From Oscillospiraceae bacterium (GTDB taxonomy: Bacteria; Bacillota_A; Clostridia; Oscillospirales; Oscillospiraceae), in assembly GCA_017381835.1 (NCBI GenBank), contig JAFOBK010000266.1, positions 1-11,544 on the forward strand: 11,544 nt of DNA, given 5' to 3'. Positions 1 through 6,465 of the stretch are shown piece after piece. The stretch's first letter is position 1, and each line of letters opens with the position of its first letter. The notes beneath the pieces were generated by a model. The model did no database searches, was not told where the DNA came from, and worked only from the letters and a program-made list of their open reading frames with translations. Position numbers and translations under genes: made by a program.

Positions 1-719
1 ACGGACTTGATGACGATAGCGGAGGGCTTGCCGGTAACGGTGCGAGCGTGAGCGAATGCTGCCTCGATTGCGTCGAAGTCATGGCCGTCGATAGCCTGAA
101 CGTCGAAGCCGAATGCAACCAGCTTGTCAACGATGGGGTAGGGGCTCATAACGTCAGCGATGTTGCCGTCGATCTGCAGACCGTTGTTGTCAACAACGAT
201 GCACAGGTTGTCCAGCTTGTAGTGAGCTGCTGCCATGCAAGCTTCCCAAACCTGGCCTTCCTGGATTTCGCCGTCACCCAGCAGGGAGTAGACGCGGTTA
301 GCCTTGCCGGTGTGCTTAGCTGCCAGTGCCATACCAACAGCGGTGGAAACGCCCTGGCCCAGAGAACCGGTGGACATATCAACGCCGGGAACCATGTTCA
401 TGTTGGGGTGACCCTGCAGGTAGGAGTCAATGTGACGGAAGTTGGGCAGATCTTCCACGGGGAAGAAACCACGGTGTGCCAGGGTGGAGTACAGGCCGGG
501 AGTGGTGTGGCCCTTGGACAGAACAAAACGGTCACGGTCAGCCCACTTGGGGTTCTTGGGATCGATGTTCATTTCCTTGAAGTACAGGTAGGTATAAACG
601 TCAGCTGCGGACAGAGAGCCGCCGGGATGGCCTGCCTTTGCACCGTAAACAGCATCAATTGCGCCGATACGGATCTTGCAGGCAGTGATTTGCAGTTGCT
701 TCTTTTCACTGGAAGTCAT
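1..719 (-). CDS. Transketolase, N-terminal subunit (partial, runs off the window)
   Basis: Thiamine-diphosphate enzyme half that, with a separate C-terminal subunit, would move two-carbon ketol units in the non-oxidative pentose phosphate pathway in the cytoplasm. The 239 visible residues carry the family marks in order: GHPGGSLS (residues 30-37, including His31), SKGH (68-71), GSLGQG (118-123), and the ThDP/Mg motif starting GDGEIQEG (148-155) and ending DNN (177-179). Split N-terminal subunits are about 270-280 residues, so some 35-40 C-terminal residues lie beyond base 1. The ATG at 719 is preceded by a near-perfect AAGGAGG ribosome site about 6 bases upstream. The C-terminal subunit gene would be expected just outside the window; that is inference. 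The plus-strand ORF over this stretch is a shadow. Confidence 0.95.
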   Translation of the reverse strand, partial: MTSSEKKQLQITACKIRIGAIDAVYGAKAGHPGGSLSAADVYTYLYFKEMNIDPKNPKWADRDRFVLSKGHTTPGLYSTLAHRGFFPVEDLPNFRHIDSYLQGHPNMNMVPGVDMSTGSLGQGVSTAVGMALAAKHTGKANRVYSLLGDGEIQEGQVWEACMAAAHYKLDNLCIVVDNNGLQIDGNIADVMSPYPIVDKLVAFGFDVQAIDGHDFDAIEAAFAHARTVTGKPSAIVIKS

Positions 720-804
720 GGTTTTCCTCCTTAGTTTTATCTAGCCTGTGATTACAGGTCTTTGATTACAAATTCATTGCGGTCAGGCCGCACTGATTTA
801 GAAT

Positions 805-833
805 ATCTTACCATTAAAAGCAGTTTTGCGCAA
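805..833 (-). promoter_or_regulatory. Candidate sigma-A promoter for the transketolase gene
   Basis: On the minus strand, TTGCGC (828-833) and TAAGAT (805-810) are separated by 17 bases, and a TG dinucleotide lies just upstream of the -10. The predicted leader is about 80 nt. It contains the small inverted repeat CCTGT-N4-ACAGG (745-758) and two copies of TGATTACA (749-756 and 763-770). The match to consensus is moderate. Confidence 0.45.
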
Positions 834-876
834 GACTTTTGCGGGAAATCCTGAAAAGTTTTCTTTATAGAAAGGA

Positions 877-902
877 AGCAGTCCGTCATACAACGGACTG
901 CT
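877..902 (-). terminator. Rho-independent terminator after the lipoprotein gene
   Basis: Perfect 9-bp inverted repeat AGCAGTCCG (877-885) / CGGACTGCT (894-902) with an 8-nt loop, starting 7 bases past the stop codon of the gene ending at 910. The minus-strand tail is only moderately T-rich (TCCTTTCTAT), so termination may be partial. Confidence 0.6.
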
Positions 903-909
903 GAACCCT

Positions 910-1797
910 TTACTCCTGTATCTCCGGCAAAGCCGCCGGTTCATCCGGGTTTTCTTCCACCGGCATCTGCTGCACGACCTTCTGCTGCATTTCTGCTTCA
1001 TACCCGGCAAACAGCTTCTTACGCATACTCAAATAGACAATGGCACCTACAGGGATCACAACCTGGCAGGTGGCGCCGCCGGTGCTGTAGCAAATCAGAC
1101 TTGTGTAGCTCAGGAACGCTCCCACATTGAAGTTTATCCGGAACTGCTCCGGTGCGGCAATCACACTGAGAATTACATATCCCAAGGCAATCAGCAGCAG
1201 CCACAACCACTTTCTGCGGATCTTATGCCGGCAGCAGTCCACAAACACCCAGATTACAAAGACAATCTCCAGGATTCCAATCACCAGGAACGTCCACTGG
1301 GCTGCGTTGGCGCCCTGCATATGGCCCAAAGTACCGGTTACGGTCACGGGCTGATACGCATTGAGGTAGAATGCCGTCAAACCCTCATATCCCTCTATCC
1401 GGGCAACATCCACCAGGAATTTTTGCTCTCCCGCTGTCATCATATAGCGGACATTGGTGGAGGAAACACCGTTTTTTACTGTCTTATTGATATTGGATGC
1501 CACCAGCGTATACTGCCCCATCTCAGCCAGATCCGGCTGAAGACTTGCATACATCTGTTGGAAGTCCGCTTCGTTGACACCTTCGTAAATCGCGTCCTGC
1601 GCGGTGTCATAGTCATCGGCAATCATGGCATCCAGCAGTTTCTCCGTATCCGCCCGCAGCTGCGGATCCTCTATCTTATCAGAAAGCTTCACGGCCATTT
1701 TTTCTGCCGCTTCCCATTCATCCTTTGCGCCGCAGCCTGCCAGCAAAAGCAGGGACAAAACCAGCAGGAAGCAAACTAATCTTCCGTATTTTTTCAT
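910..1797 (-). CDS. Membrane lipoprotein with three C-terminal transmembrane helices, function unknown
   Basis: 295 residues. I do not recognise the family. The start at 1797 is chosen because AAGGAGGAG ends a few bases upstream; an ATG 30 bases further out has no such site. Residues 1-22 form a lipoprotein signal: KK, a long leucine-rich core, then the lipobox LAGC with Cys22 as the likely lipidated residue. Residues 23-165 are a soluble, Asp/Glu-rich, mostly helical region that would lie outside the cell. Hydrophobic segments follow at about 168-188, 196-214 and 228-257. The last 35 residues are a charged and Pro/Glu-rich tail, probably cytoplasmic. A lipidated N-terminus combined with C-terminal helices suggests a sensor or a quality-control protein, but nothing in the sequence proves this. 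Neighbours give no functional link, and it has its own promoter and terminator. Confidence 0.85.
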   Translation of the reverse strand: MKKYGRLVCFLLVLSLLLLAGCGAKDEWEAAEKMAVKLSDKIEDPQLRADTEKLLDAMIADDYDTAQDAIYEGVNEADFQQMYASLQPDLAEMGQYTLVASNINKTVKNGVSSTNVRYMMTAGEQKFLVDVARIEGYEGLTAFYLNAYQPVTVTGTLGHMQGANAAQWTFLVIGILEIVFVIWVFVDCCRHKIRRKWLWLLLIALGYVILSVIAAPEQFRINFNVGAFLSYTSLICYSTGGATCQVVIPVGAIVYLSMRKKLFAGYEAEMQQKVVQQMPVEENPDEPAALPEIQE

Positions 1798-1827
1798 GCA
1801 TTCTCCTCCTTGCCATATTATAGGCAC

Positions 1828-1856
1828 ATTGTATCACAGTATTCTCACAGCTACAA
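1828..1856 (-). promoter_or_regulatory. Extended -10 promoter for the lipoprotein gene
   Basis: Minus strand: TTGTAG (1851-1856), 17-base spacer, TACAAT (1828-1833) with TGn directly upstream (TGATACAAT). The -35 box overlaps the last codons of the upstream radical SAM gene. A second TATAAT-like box at 1817-1822 sits too close to the ribosome site to serve as the main -10. Confidence 0.5.
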
Positions 1857-2717
1857 GAGCCGGGAATTCAGATAGTTCAGCACCCGCTTTTTGTCCCCCG
1901 ACCACAAGGGTGCTACCAGATTCCGTTTGGCACCGTCGCCGGTGATTCGGTGGACGGTTACATGGGACGGCACTTCCTTCATGCATGTGCAGAGCCAGTC
2001 GCCGTATTCCTCCAAGGAAAGGCAGGCAAATTTCCCCGCCAGATAGTCCTTTTCCAAATCCGTTCCCTTCAAAACATGAAGCAGATGGAATTTCACCCCG
2101 TCGGTACCGGCGTCCACCGCCGTCCGGGTGGTCTGGGCTGCCATCTCCATGGTCTCGCCGGGAAGTCCCAGGATAATATGGGTCACTACCTCGATCCCCG
2201 CCTCTTTCAGCCGTTTCACAGCCTCAAAATACGTTTGGTTTACATAACCTCTTCTAATATAGCAGACGGATGCTTCATGGATGGTCTGCAAGCCCAGTTC
2301 TACCGTCACCGGCTTGATGGCATTGACTTCGCTGAGCACCTCCATCACATCCTCGCCCAGGCAATCAGGACGTGTACCGATGGCAAGACCTACGATCTCC
2401 TCAGGGGTGATGGCTTCCAGATAGCGGCTTCTTAAGACCGCAGCCGGTGCGTAAGTATTGGTAAAGGACTGAAAATAGGCCATGTATTTTCCGCCCTTAT
2501 TTTTCTTCTCCACCCATTTTTTCGCTTCCTGAAGCTGGGAAGTGATGCTGCCGCAGCGAATCGCAAAATCGCCGCTGCCGGTTTCATTGCAGAAAATACA
2601 GCCGCCGGTGCCTGCGGTGCCATCCCGATTGGGGCAGGAAAAGCCCCCGTCAATGGAGAGTTTATACACCTTGCAGCCAAATTTTTCCTGATAATGCTGA
2701 TTCAGTGTGCGATACAC
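1851..2717 (-). CDS. TIGR01212-family radical SAM protein (YhcC/YtqA-like)
   Basis: 288-residue cytoplasmic iron-sulfur protein of the Elp3-related radical SAM group, whose biochemical role is not firmly known. After the family-typical opening (LNQHYQEKFG, then VYKLSIDGGF), the cluster ligands are Cys28, Cys40 and Cys43 in CPNRDGT...GGCIFC, i.e. a CX11CX2C spacing as in YhcC rather than the classical CX3CX2C. Further family-like stretches are AIGTRPDCL, VELGLQT and THIILGLPGE. The start is taken as GTG at 2717 because GGGGGTGAG lies a few bases upstream and homologous openings begin here. An ATG 60 bases further out would add 20 residues that look like untranslated leader (Tyr/Lys-rich, crossing the -10 box). 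It ends 53 bases before the lipoprotein gene start. Confidence 0.88.
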   Translation of the reverse strand: MYRTLNQHYQEKFGCKVYKLSIDGGFSCPNRDGTAGTGGCIFCNETGSGDFAIRCGSITSQLQEAKKWVEKKNKGGKYMAYFQSFTNTYAPAAVLRSRYLEAITPEEIVGLAIGTRPDCLGEDVMEVLSEVNAIKPVTVELGLQTIHEASVCYIRRGYVNQTYFEAVKRLKEAGIEVVTHIILGLPGETMEMAAQTTRTAVDAGTDGVKFHLLHVLKGTDLEKDYLAGKFACLSLEEYGDWLCTCMKEVPSHVTVHRITGDGAKRNLVAPLWSGDKKRVLNYLNSRLL

Positions 2718-2738
2718 CGGCTCACCCCCTTTTTTCTT

Positions 2739-2767
2739 ATAATACCAAGAAACAGTGAAGATTGCAA
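2739..2767 (-). promoter_or_regulatory. Sigma-A promoter for the radical SAM gene
   Basis: Minus strand: TTGCAA (2762-2767), exact 17-base spacer, TATTAT (2739-2744). The position implies a short leader of about 15-20 nt before the GTG start, which supports that start over the upstream ATG. Confidence 0.55.
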
Positions 2768-2799
2768 TTGTACACACCGATCCAAAATATAATAAGCAA

Positions 2800-2831
2800 A
2801 ATCCCCTGTATCGGTTTCGATACAGGGGATT
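2800..2831. terminator. Terminator hairpin after the Gfo/Idh/MocA gene
   Basis: Perfect 14-bp inverted repeat AATCCCCTGTATCG (2800-2813) / CGATACAGGGGATT (2818-2831) with a GTTT loop. It lies 4 bases after the stop codon of the minus-strand gene ending at 2836. The minus-strand tail is TTTGCTTATT and the plus-strand tail is CTTTTT, so it could work both ways. Confidence 0.85.
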
Positions 2832-2835
2832 CTTT

Positions 2836-3846
2836 TTAGAAGCTCATGCCAGCGGACTTTCTGGCCTTTTCCATGACTTCCATCACATTCCGGGAGATTT
2901 CCATGTTCTTACGGAACACATCCTTCTTGCCCTCGGCAAGGAGCTTACTGATGGTCTGGATCTCATAGAACCACTGATCTTCGGGAAGTTCCAGTTCCTC
3001 CCGGTTTTTGCCCTTGGTGCGGGAATTATTGCCGGCGGGGCCCATATCCTCCGCGCCCCGGCGAACCAGCCGGACGGTGCGCAAGTTACCTGCACCGGGG
3101 GTGATGTGGATATATCCCTTGTCACCCAGCAGCTGGAAGCTGTTGTCACACATGGTGTCCTTTGCGCCGATGCACTGGCACACCACATCTCCATACTGGA
3201 GCATTACCGTGCCGTGGAGGTCAATGCCGTTTTCATGAAGGCCTGCAAAGTACTGCACTTTATCGGGCATGCCCAGCAGCGCAACGGCCAGGTAAATATT
3301 GTACACATTGATATCCATCAGGCAGCCGGTTTTGAAATTGGGATCAAAGATATTGGTCTGCTCACCGGCCATCAGATTATCATAGCGGGAGGAATACTGG
3401 CAGAAGGTGGCATTCACCATCTGGAGCTTACCTACCTTGGGCATCTGCTCCTTCACCCAGGCAAAATGGGGATGGTAGAGTGTGGTGATCATCTCAATCA
3501 GGCACAGATCCTTTTCCTTTGCCAGGGCGATCAGCTCATCGGCCTCTGCCGCGGTGGGCACAAAAGGCTTTTCACACATAACATTCTTGCCGTGTTCCAG
3601 CGCCTTCTTCACATGGGTATAATGGAGGCTGTTGGGAGAGGCGATATAGATGAAATCCAGTTCCGGATCGCTGCACAGTTCATCCAGATCCGTGTAGACC
3701 TTCTCCACGCCGAATTCCTCCGCCAGCTTCTTACCGGTTTCATATTTGCGGGAGTAGACTGCTGCGCATTCGATGCCCTCAGTCACTGCAACCTTGCTCA
3801 AAATAGTGCGGACAATGAATCCGCTACCAATGGTTCCGATTTTCAT
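2836..3846 (-). CDS. Gfo/Idh/MocA family NAD(P)-dependent oxidoreductase
   Basis: 336 residues, a normal length for this family of sugar, inositol and related dehydrogenases. The N-terminal Rossmann fold opens with IGTIGSGF (glycines at 4, 7 and 9). The hallmark EKP (Glu92-Lys93-Pro94 in MCEKPF) carries the conserved lysine. The C-terminal half has GCLMDINVY (174-182), matching the usual GGxxxDxGxH/Y motif with Asp178 and a Tyr where many dehydrogenases have the catalytic His. The substrate cannot be read from sequence. An AAGGAGG site sits about 7 bases before the ATG. The gene follows the PHP phosphatase with a 12-base gap, and the ribosome site lies in that gap, so the two are probably one transcript. 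The terminator is at 2800-2831. Confidence 0.9.
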   Translation of the reverse strand: MKIGTIGSGFIVRTILSKVAVTEGIECAAVYSRKYETGKKLAEEFGVEKVYTDLDELCSDPELDFIYIASPNSLHYTHVKKALEHGKNVMCEKPFVPTAAEADELIALAKEKDLCLIEMITTLYHPHFAWVKEQMPKVGKLQMVNATFCQYSSRYDNLMAGEQTNIFDPNFKTGCLMDINVYNIYLAVALLGMPDKVQYFAGLHENGIDLHGTVMLQYGDVVCQCIGAKDTMCDNSFQLLGDKGYIHITPGAGNLRTVRLVRRGAEDMGPAGNNSRTKGKNREELELPEDQWFYEIQTISKLLAEGKKDVFRKNMEISRNVMEVMEKARKSAGMSF

Positions 3847-3858
3847 GGGATTTCCTCC

Positions 3859-4638
3859 TTAAAATTCGTCGATCAGCGTCATACCCAGGGATATCAGATA
3901 ATCCTGGGCATCCAAAAAACGCTGACGGTTAAAATGTTCCGGTCGGTGAGCATCTACACCGATGATGGCGGTGCAGCCGTGGTCTGCCGCAGCCTCCCAA
4001 AAGAGCTTGCAGGGATAGCCCAGACCCTTTTGCCGTCCTCTGCCCTGCTTATCTATACCGTAGAGGTTATACTCCAAAGGCATGTCCAGTTCCTTTGCCT
4101 TCCGGCAGATGCTGTGCACCATCTCTTTGCACACATCGTCATATTGGGGATAATCCGCTAAACACAGCTCCGGATGAGCAAGGTAGGCAAACAGACCTGA
4201 CTCCATACCTGTCAGCGTGCAGCGCAGATATTCTTCTACCTGCTCTGCCTTGGTGGAACGGGCATAGTAATGGTGCAGATGTTCATCGTGGCTGGCACAG
4301 TGGACACCCAAAATGAGATAATCCAGCTTTGGCTTCACAGTTTGGAGCCAATCAAAATACCGCGGAAAGCATTCACACTCCAGGGCGATTTTGATTTGGA
4401 TCTTATCTTTGTATTTTTCTTTCAGCGCCTGCATATCGGCAATATAGGTGTCCAATTCCTCCACCTTGATGCGCTGGCGGGTATCAATTTCCTGATAACC
4501 GTCCGCAAAAGGCCAGGGGGTATGCTCGGAAAAACCCAGCACACTGAAACCGGCATCAATGGCGGCATTGACAAATTCCTCATCGGTACCCCAGGCATGG
4601 CCGCACCGGGCCGTATGGGAATGGTAATTCTTTAGCAT
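3859..4638 (-). CDS. PHP-domain phosphatase, histidinol-phosphatase (HisK/HisJ)-like
   Basis: 259 residues, close to the usual 260-270 of the PHP histidinol-phosphatase family, metal-dependent enzymes that dephosphorylate L-histidinol phosphate in histidine synthesis. Metal-binding motifs are complete: YHSHT (His6, His8), FSEHTPW (Glu38, His39), ALECE (Glu87/Glu89), LGVHC (His113), LAHPEL (His155) and VDAHRP (Asp229, His231). I prefer the ATG at 4638, with an AAGGG site 9 bases upstream; a TTG nine bases further out sits directly against that site. No other histidine gene is present here, and it is paired with a Gfo/Idh/MocA oxidoreductase. Its true substrate may therefore be another phosphoester. 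Confidence 0.85.
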   Translation of the reverse strand: MLKNYHSHTARCGHAWGTDEEFVNAAIDAGFSVLGFSEHTPWPFADGYQEIDTRQRIKVEELDTYIADMQALKEKYKDKIQIKIALECECFPRYFDWLQTVKPKLDYLILGVHCASHDEHLHHYYARSTKAEQVEEYLRCTLTGMESGLFAYLAHPELCLADYPQYDDVCKEMVHSICRKAKELDMPLEYNLYGIDKQGRGRQKGLGYPCKLFWEAAADHGCTAIIGVDAHRPEHFNRQRFLDAQDYLISLGMTLIDEF

Positions 4639-4667
4639 TGCCTTCAACCCTTTTCCGCATTTTTCTT

Positions 4668-4697
4668 ATTATATCACAGCCAGCTTTCGGTGAGCAA
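4668..4697 (-). promoter_or_regulatory. Promoter for the PHP phosphatase-oxidoreductase unit
   Basis: Minus strand: TTGCTC (4692-4697), 18-base spacer, perfect TATAAT (4668-4673) preceded by TGTGA (extended -10). It lies between the terminator of the regulator gene and the phosphatase start, about 30 bases before the ATG. Confidence 0.6.
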
Positions 4698-4702
4698 GAA
4701 AA

Positions 4703-4735
4703 AAATCCCCACATCCGTCATGGATGTGGGGATTT
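4703..4735 (-). terminator. Terminator of the XRE regulator gene
   Basis: Perfect 14-bp inverted repeat AAATCCCCACATCC (4703-4716) / GGATGTGGGGATTT (4722-4735) with a 5-nt loop, a few bases after the stop at 4741. The minus-strand tail is a run of seven T followed by CTTGC, a strong intrinsic terminator. Confidence 0.9.
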
Positions 4736-4740
4736 GAGGC

Positions 4741-5781
4741 TTATTTCATGGGGATTGCGAAGGCCTGGTAATAGCTTACCTGAACTCCAATGTAGTCAGT
4801 TCCGCCCTCTGCCCATTGATAGATATTCATTCCTTGGTCGCTAAAGGAACATTCCAATTCCTGGTCAGGATGCTCTGAAATATTGGAGATTCCTCCTAAC
4901 CATGCCGCGCTGTCCGGCAGTTCACACAAGTATCCGGGGCCGGAATAGAGTGTTCCATCATAAAAGATGCTTAGGGTTTGTCCTTCCCAGGAAAAATGCT
5001 CCCGGCTTTCTCCCTCCCAGCCTTCCAGCATTTCCATGAGCTTGATCCAGGTCCCTGTATCTTTTATATAGTATCTTCTGTTTCCATGGCCTTGCACATA
5101 ATGCACATCTTCCAGTCCCAGGCCGATAATAAAGTGCTTTCCTTTGCCAGGACCCCTCTGGATATAGCCATGAATTTCATATACCTCATCGCCCATCCAA
5201 TGGGATCCAGAAAAAATCGGGAATATGCTCACCTGCATAAGCGGAAGCAGCTCTTCCAGCGTTTCCCGGTCGATTTTCTCCGTGATATCCTGATCTACAA
5301 ACTCATGCACCGTATCCATGCTGATCTCCGCCCCCTGGGGTGCCACCGGTAGGGTTTTCACCACACTGAAAAAATCCAGATCCGACTTTGGAGAAAAATA
5401 CCGCCGGGTGATGACCCGGGCATCCATCAGAAGCAGCACTGTCAGCAGCGCAATCACCAGGAAGGCGATAACCAGTTTTCGAAAAAGGGTATTCTTTTTG
5501 ATCTTCTTTTGGGTATAGTCCATGGTATTCAGAAAATTGAATTCCGACTTCTCCCGATAGTCCTTCTGCTCGATTCGCTCACCGCTGAGAAGTTCATTGA
5601 TGCTGATGTCCAAAGCTTCACACAGGGGCTTCATCAAAGAAACCTCCGGCATACCTCTGCCGTTCTCCCATTTGGAAATGGCACGATCCGTAATGCCCAA
5701 TTTCTCTGCCAGATCCTTTTGGGTCATATTCTTCTCTTTCCGAAGCTCCGAAATAAAAGAGCCGATCCGTTTCTGATCCAT
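4741..5781 (-). CDS. Membrane-anchored XRE-family transcriptional regulator
   Basis: 346 residues in three parts. Residues 5-65 are a Cro/CI-type DNA-binding domain: helix-turn-helix at about 20-40 (MTQKDLAEKLGITDRAISKW), then the GRGMPE and LCEALDIS segments typical of clostridial XRE regulators. Residues 79-102 are a polar, Lys-rich linker. Residues 103-119 are a single membrane helix (LVIAFLVIALLTVLLLM). Residues 120-346 form a soluble, Trp/Tyr/Gly-rich domain that would lie outside the cell; I do not recognise it. The architecture suggests a one-component sensor that binds DNA inside and senses outside (inference). The start at 5781 follows GGTGAG; two in-frame ATGs upstream lack a site. 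It diverges from the GNAT gene at 5960, which is a possible target besides its own promoter. Confidence 0.88.
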   Translation of the reverse strand: MDQKRIGSFISELRKEKNMTQKDLAEKLGITDRAISKWENGRGMPEVSLMKPLCEALDISINELLSGERIEQKDYREKSEFNFLNTMDYTQKKIKKNTLFRKLVIAFLVIALLTVLLLMDARVITRRYFSPKSDLDFFSVVKTLPVAPQGAEISMDTVHEFVDQDITEKIDRETLEELLPLMQVSIFPIFSGSHWMGDEVYEIHGYIQRGPGKGKHFIIGLGLEDVHYVQGHGNRRYYIKDTGTWIKLMEMLEGWEGESREHFSWEGQTLSIFYDGTLYSGPGYLCELPDSAAWLGGISNISEHPDQELECSFSDQGMNIYQWAEGGTDYIGVQVSYYQAFAIPMK

Positions 5782-5813
5782 AAGCTCACCACCCATACAT
5801 TTCTTATAGGGCA

Positions 5814-5822
5814 AGTATAGCA
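5814..5822 (-). promoter_or_regulatory. Extended -10 promoter element for the XRE regulator
   Basis: Minus strand TGC-TATACT (TATACT at 5814-5819), 33 bases before the regulator ATG. No good -35 hexamer lies at 16-18 bases, so this would be an extended -10 or activator-dependent promoter. It faces away from the GNAT promoter at 5905-5933. Confidence 0.4.
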
Positions 5823-5904
5823 CATCCATCCCCAAATTGCACCAAACGAACCGTAGAGTTAAGAAAATATCCCATCTGCGCCGAATAACCCCATCCGTTC
5901 ATTC

Positions 5905-5933
5905 TTGCTATTCCCTCCACCCCGTGATATACT
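5905..5933 (+). promoter_or_regulatory. Promoter for the plus-strand GNAT gene
   Basis: TTGCTA (5905-5910), exact 17-base spacer, TATACT (5928-5933) preceded by TGA (extended -10). It lies 26 bases before the ATG, with AAGGAG at 5947-5952 in between. It is in the same intergenic gap as the regulator's promoter. Confidence 0.65.
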
Positions 5934-5959
5934 GAAACAAATCAAAAAGGAGAACAAAC

Positions 5960-6412
5960 ATGGCAAATTATCGTTATCTTTCATTAAGAGAACAGCCTGC
6001 GCTGATGGAAACTGCCGCCCGGTGGTTCAACAGCAAGTGGGGCGTCCCTACCGAAGCTTACCTGGAATGCATGGAAAGCTATTTGGGCAAGGAAACCGAA
6101 CTGGGCTGGTTTTTATGCCTGGACGGCGAGCAGATTATTGGCGGTCTGGGTGTTATCGAAAATGATTTCCACGACCGGAAGGATCTGACCCCCAATGTCT
6201 GCGCCGTTTACACTGAGGAAACCTACCGCTGCCAGGGTGTTGCCGGTCAGTTGCTGAACATGGCTGTGGAAGATTTGCGCGCAAAAGGTATCTCCCCCGC
6301 CTATTTGGTCACCGATCACACCGGCTTCTATGAGCGCTACGGCTGGGAATTTCTGTGCATGGTTCAGGGCGACGGCGAACCGGACATGACAAGAATGTAC
6401 ATCCACAAATAA
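5960..6412 (+). CDS. GNAT family N-acetyltransferase
   Basis: 150-residue cytoplasmic acetyltransferase, a typical single-domain GNAT length. The acetyl-CoA pyrophosphate-binding motif A is YRCQGVAGQLLN (89-100), with Arg90, Gly93 and Ala95 in the R/QxxGxG/A positions, preceded by the beta strand NVCAVYTEE. Motif B follows with HTGFYERYGWEFL, including the conserved Tyr of the FYERYG segment. The acceptor is unknown. AAGGAG lies 7 bases before the ATG. This is the only plus-strand gene in the window. It is divergent from the membrane XRE regulator, with promoters back to back, and convergent with the FAD oxidoreductase gene. Confidence 0.9.
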   Translation: MANYRYLSLREQPALMETAARWFNSKWGVPTEAYLECMESYLGKETELGWFLCLDGEQIIGGLGVIENDFHDRKDLTPNVCAVYTEETYRCQGVAGQLLNMAVEDLRAKGISPAYLVTDHTGFYERYGWEFLCMVQGDGEPDMTRMYIHK

Positions 6413-6414
6413 GC

Positions 6415-6462
6415 AAAAAGAGAGCAGCAAAAGGCGGTCCCGCTTAGTGCTGCTCTCTTTTT
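6415..6462. terminator. Bidirectional terminator between convergent genes
   Basis: Perfect 15-bp inverted repeat, AAAAAGAGAGCAGCA (6415-6429) / TGCTGCTCTCTTTTT (6448-6462), with an 18-nt loop. It starts 2 bases after the GNAT stop and ends 3 bases before the stop of the opposing gene at 6466. A/T runs on both outer sides let it end transcription from both directions. Confidence 0.9.
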
Positions 6463-6465
6463 ATT

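Noticed and set aside
48..734. Plus-strand open frame of 228 codons at the left edge
   Set aside because: It lies opposite the transketolase gene, whose motifs and ribosome site are on the minus strand. The frame is a shadow of the third-codon-position pattern.
2755..4161. Long plus-strand open frame of 468 codons
   Set aside because: It spans two clear minus-strand genes and their junction and terminator; no family motifs are seen in its translation.
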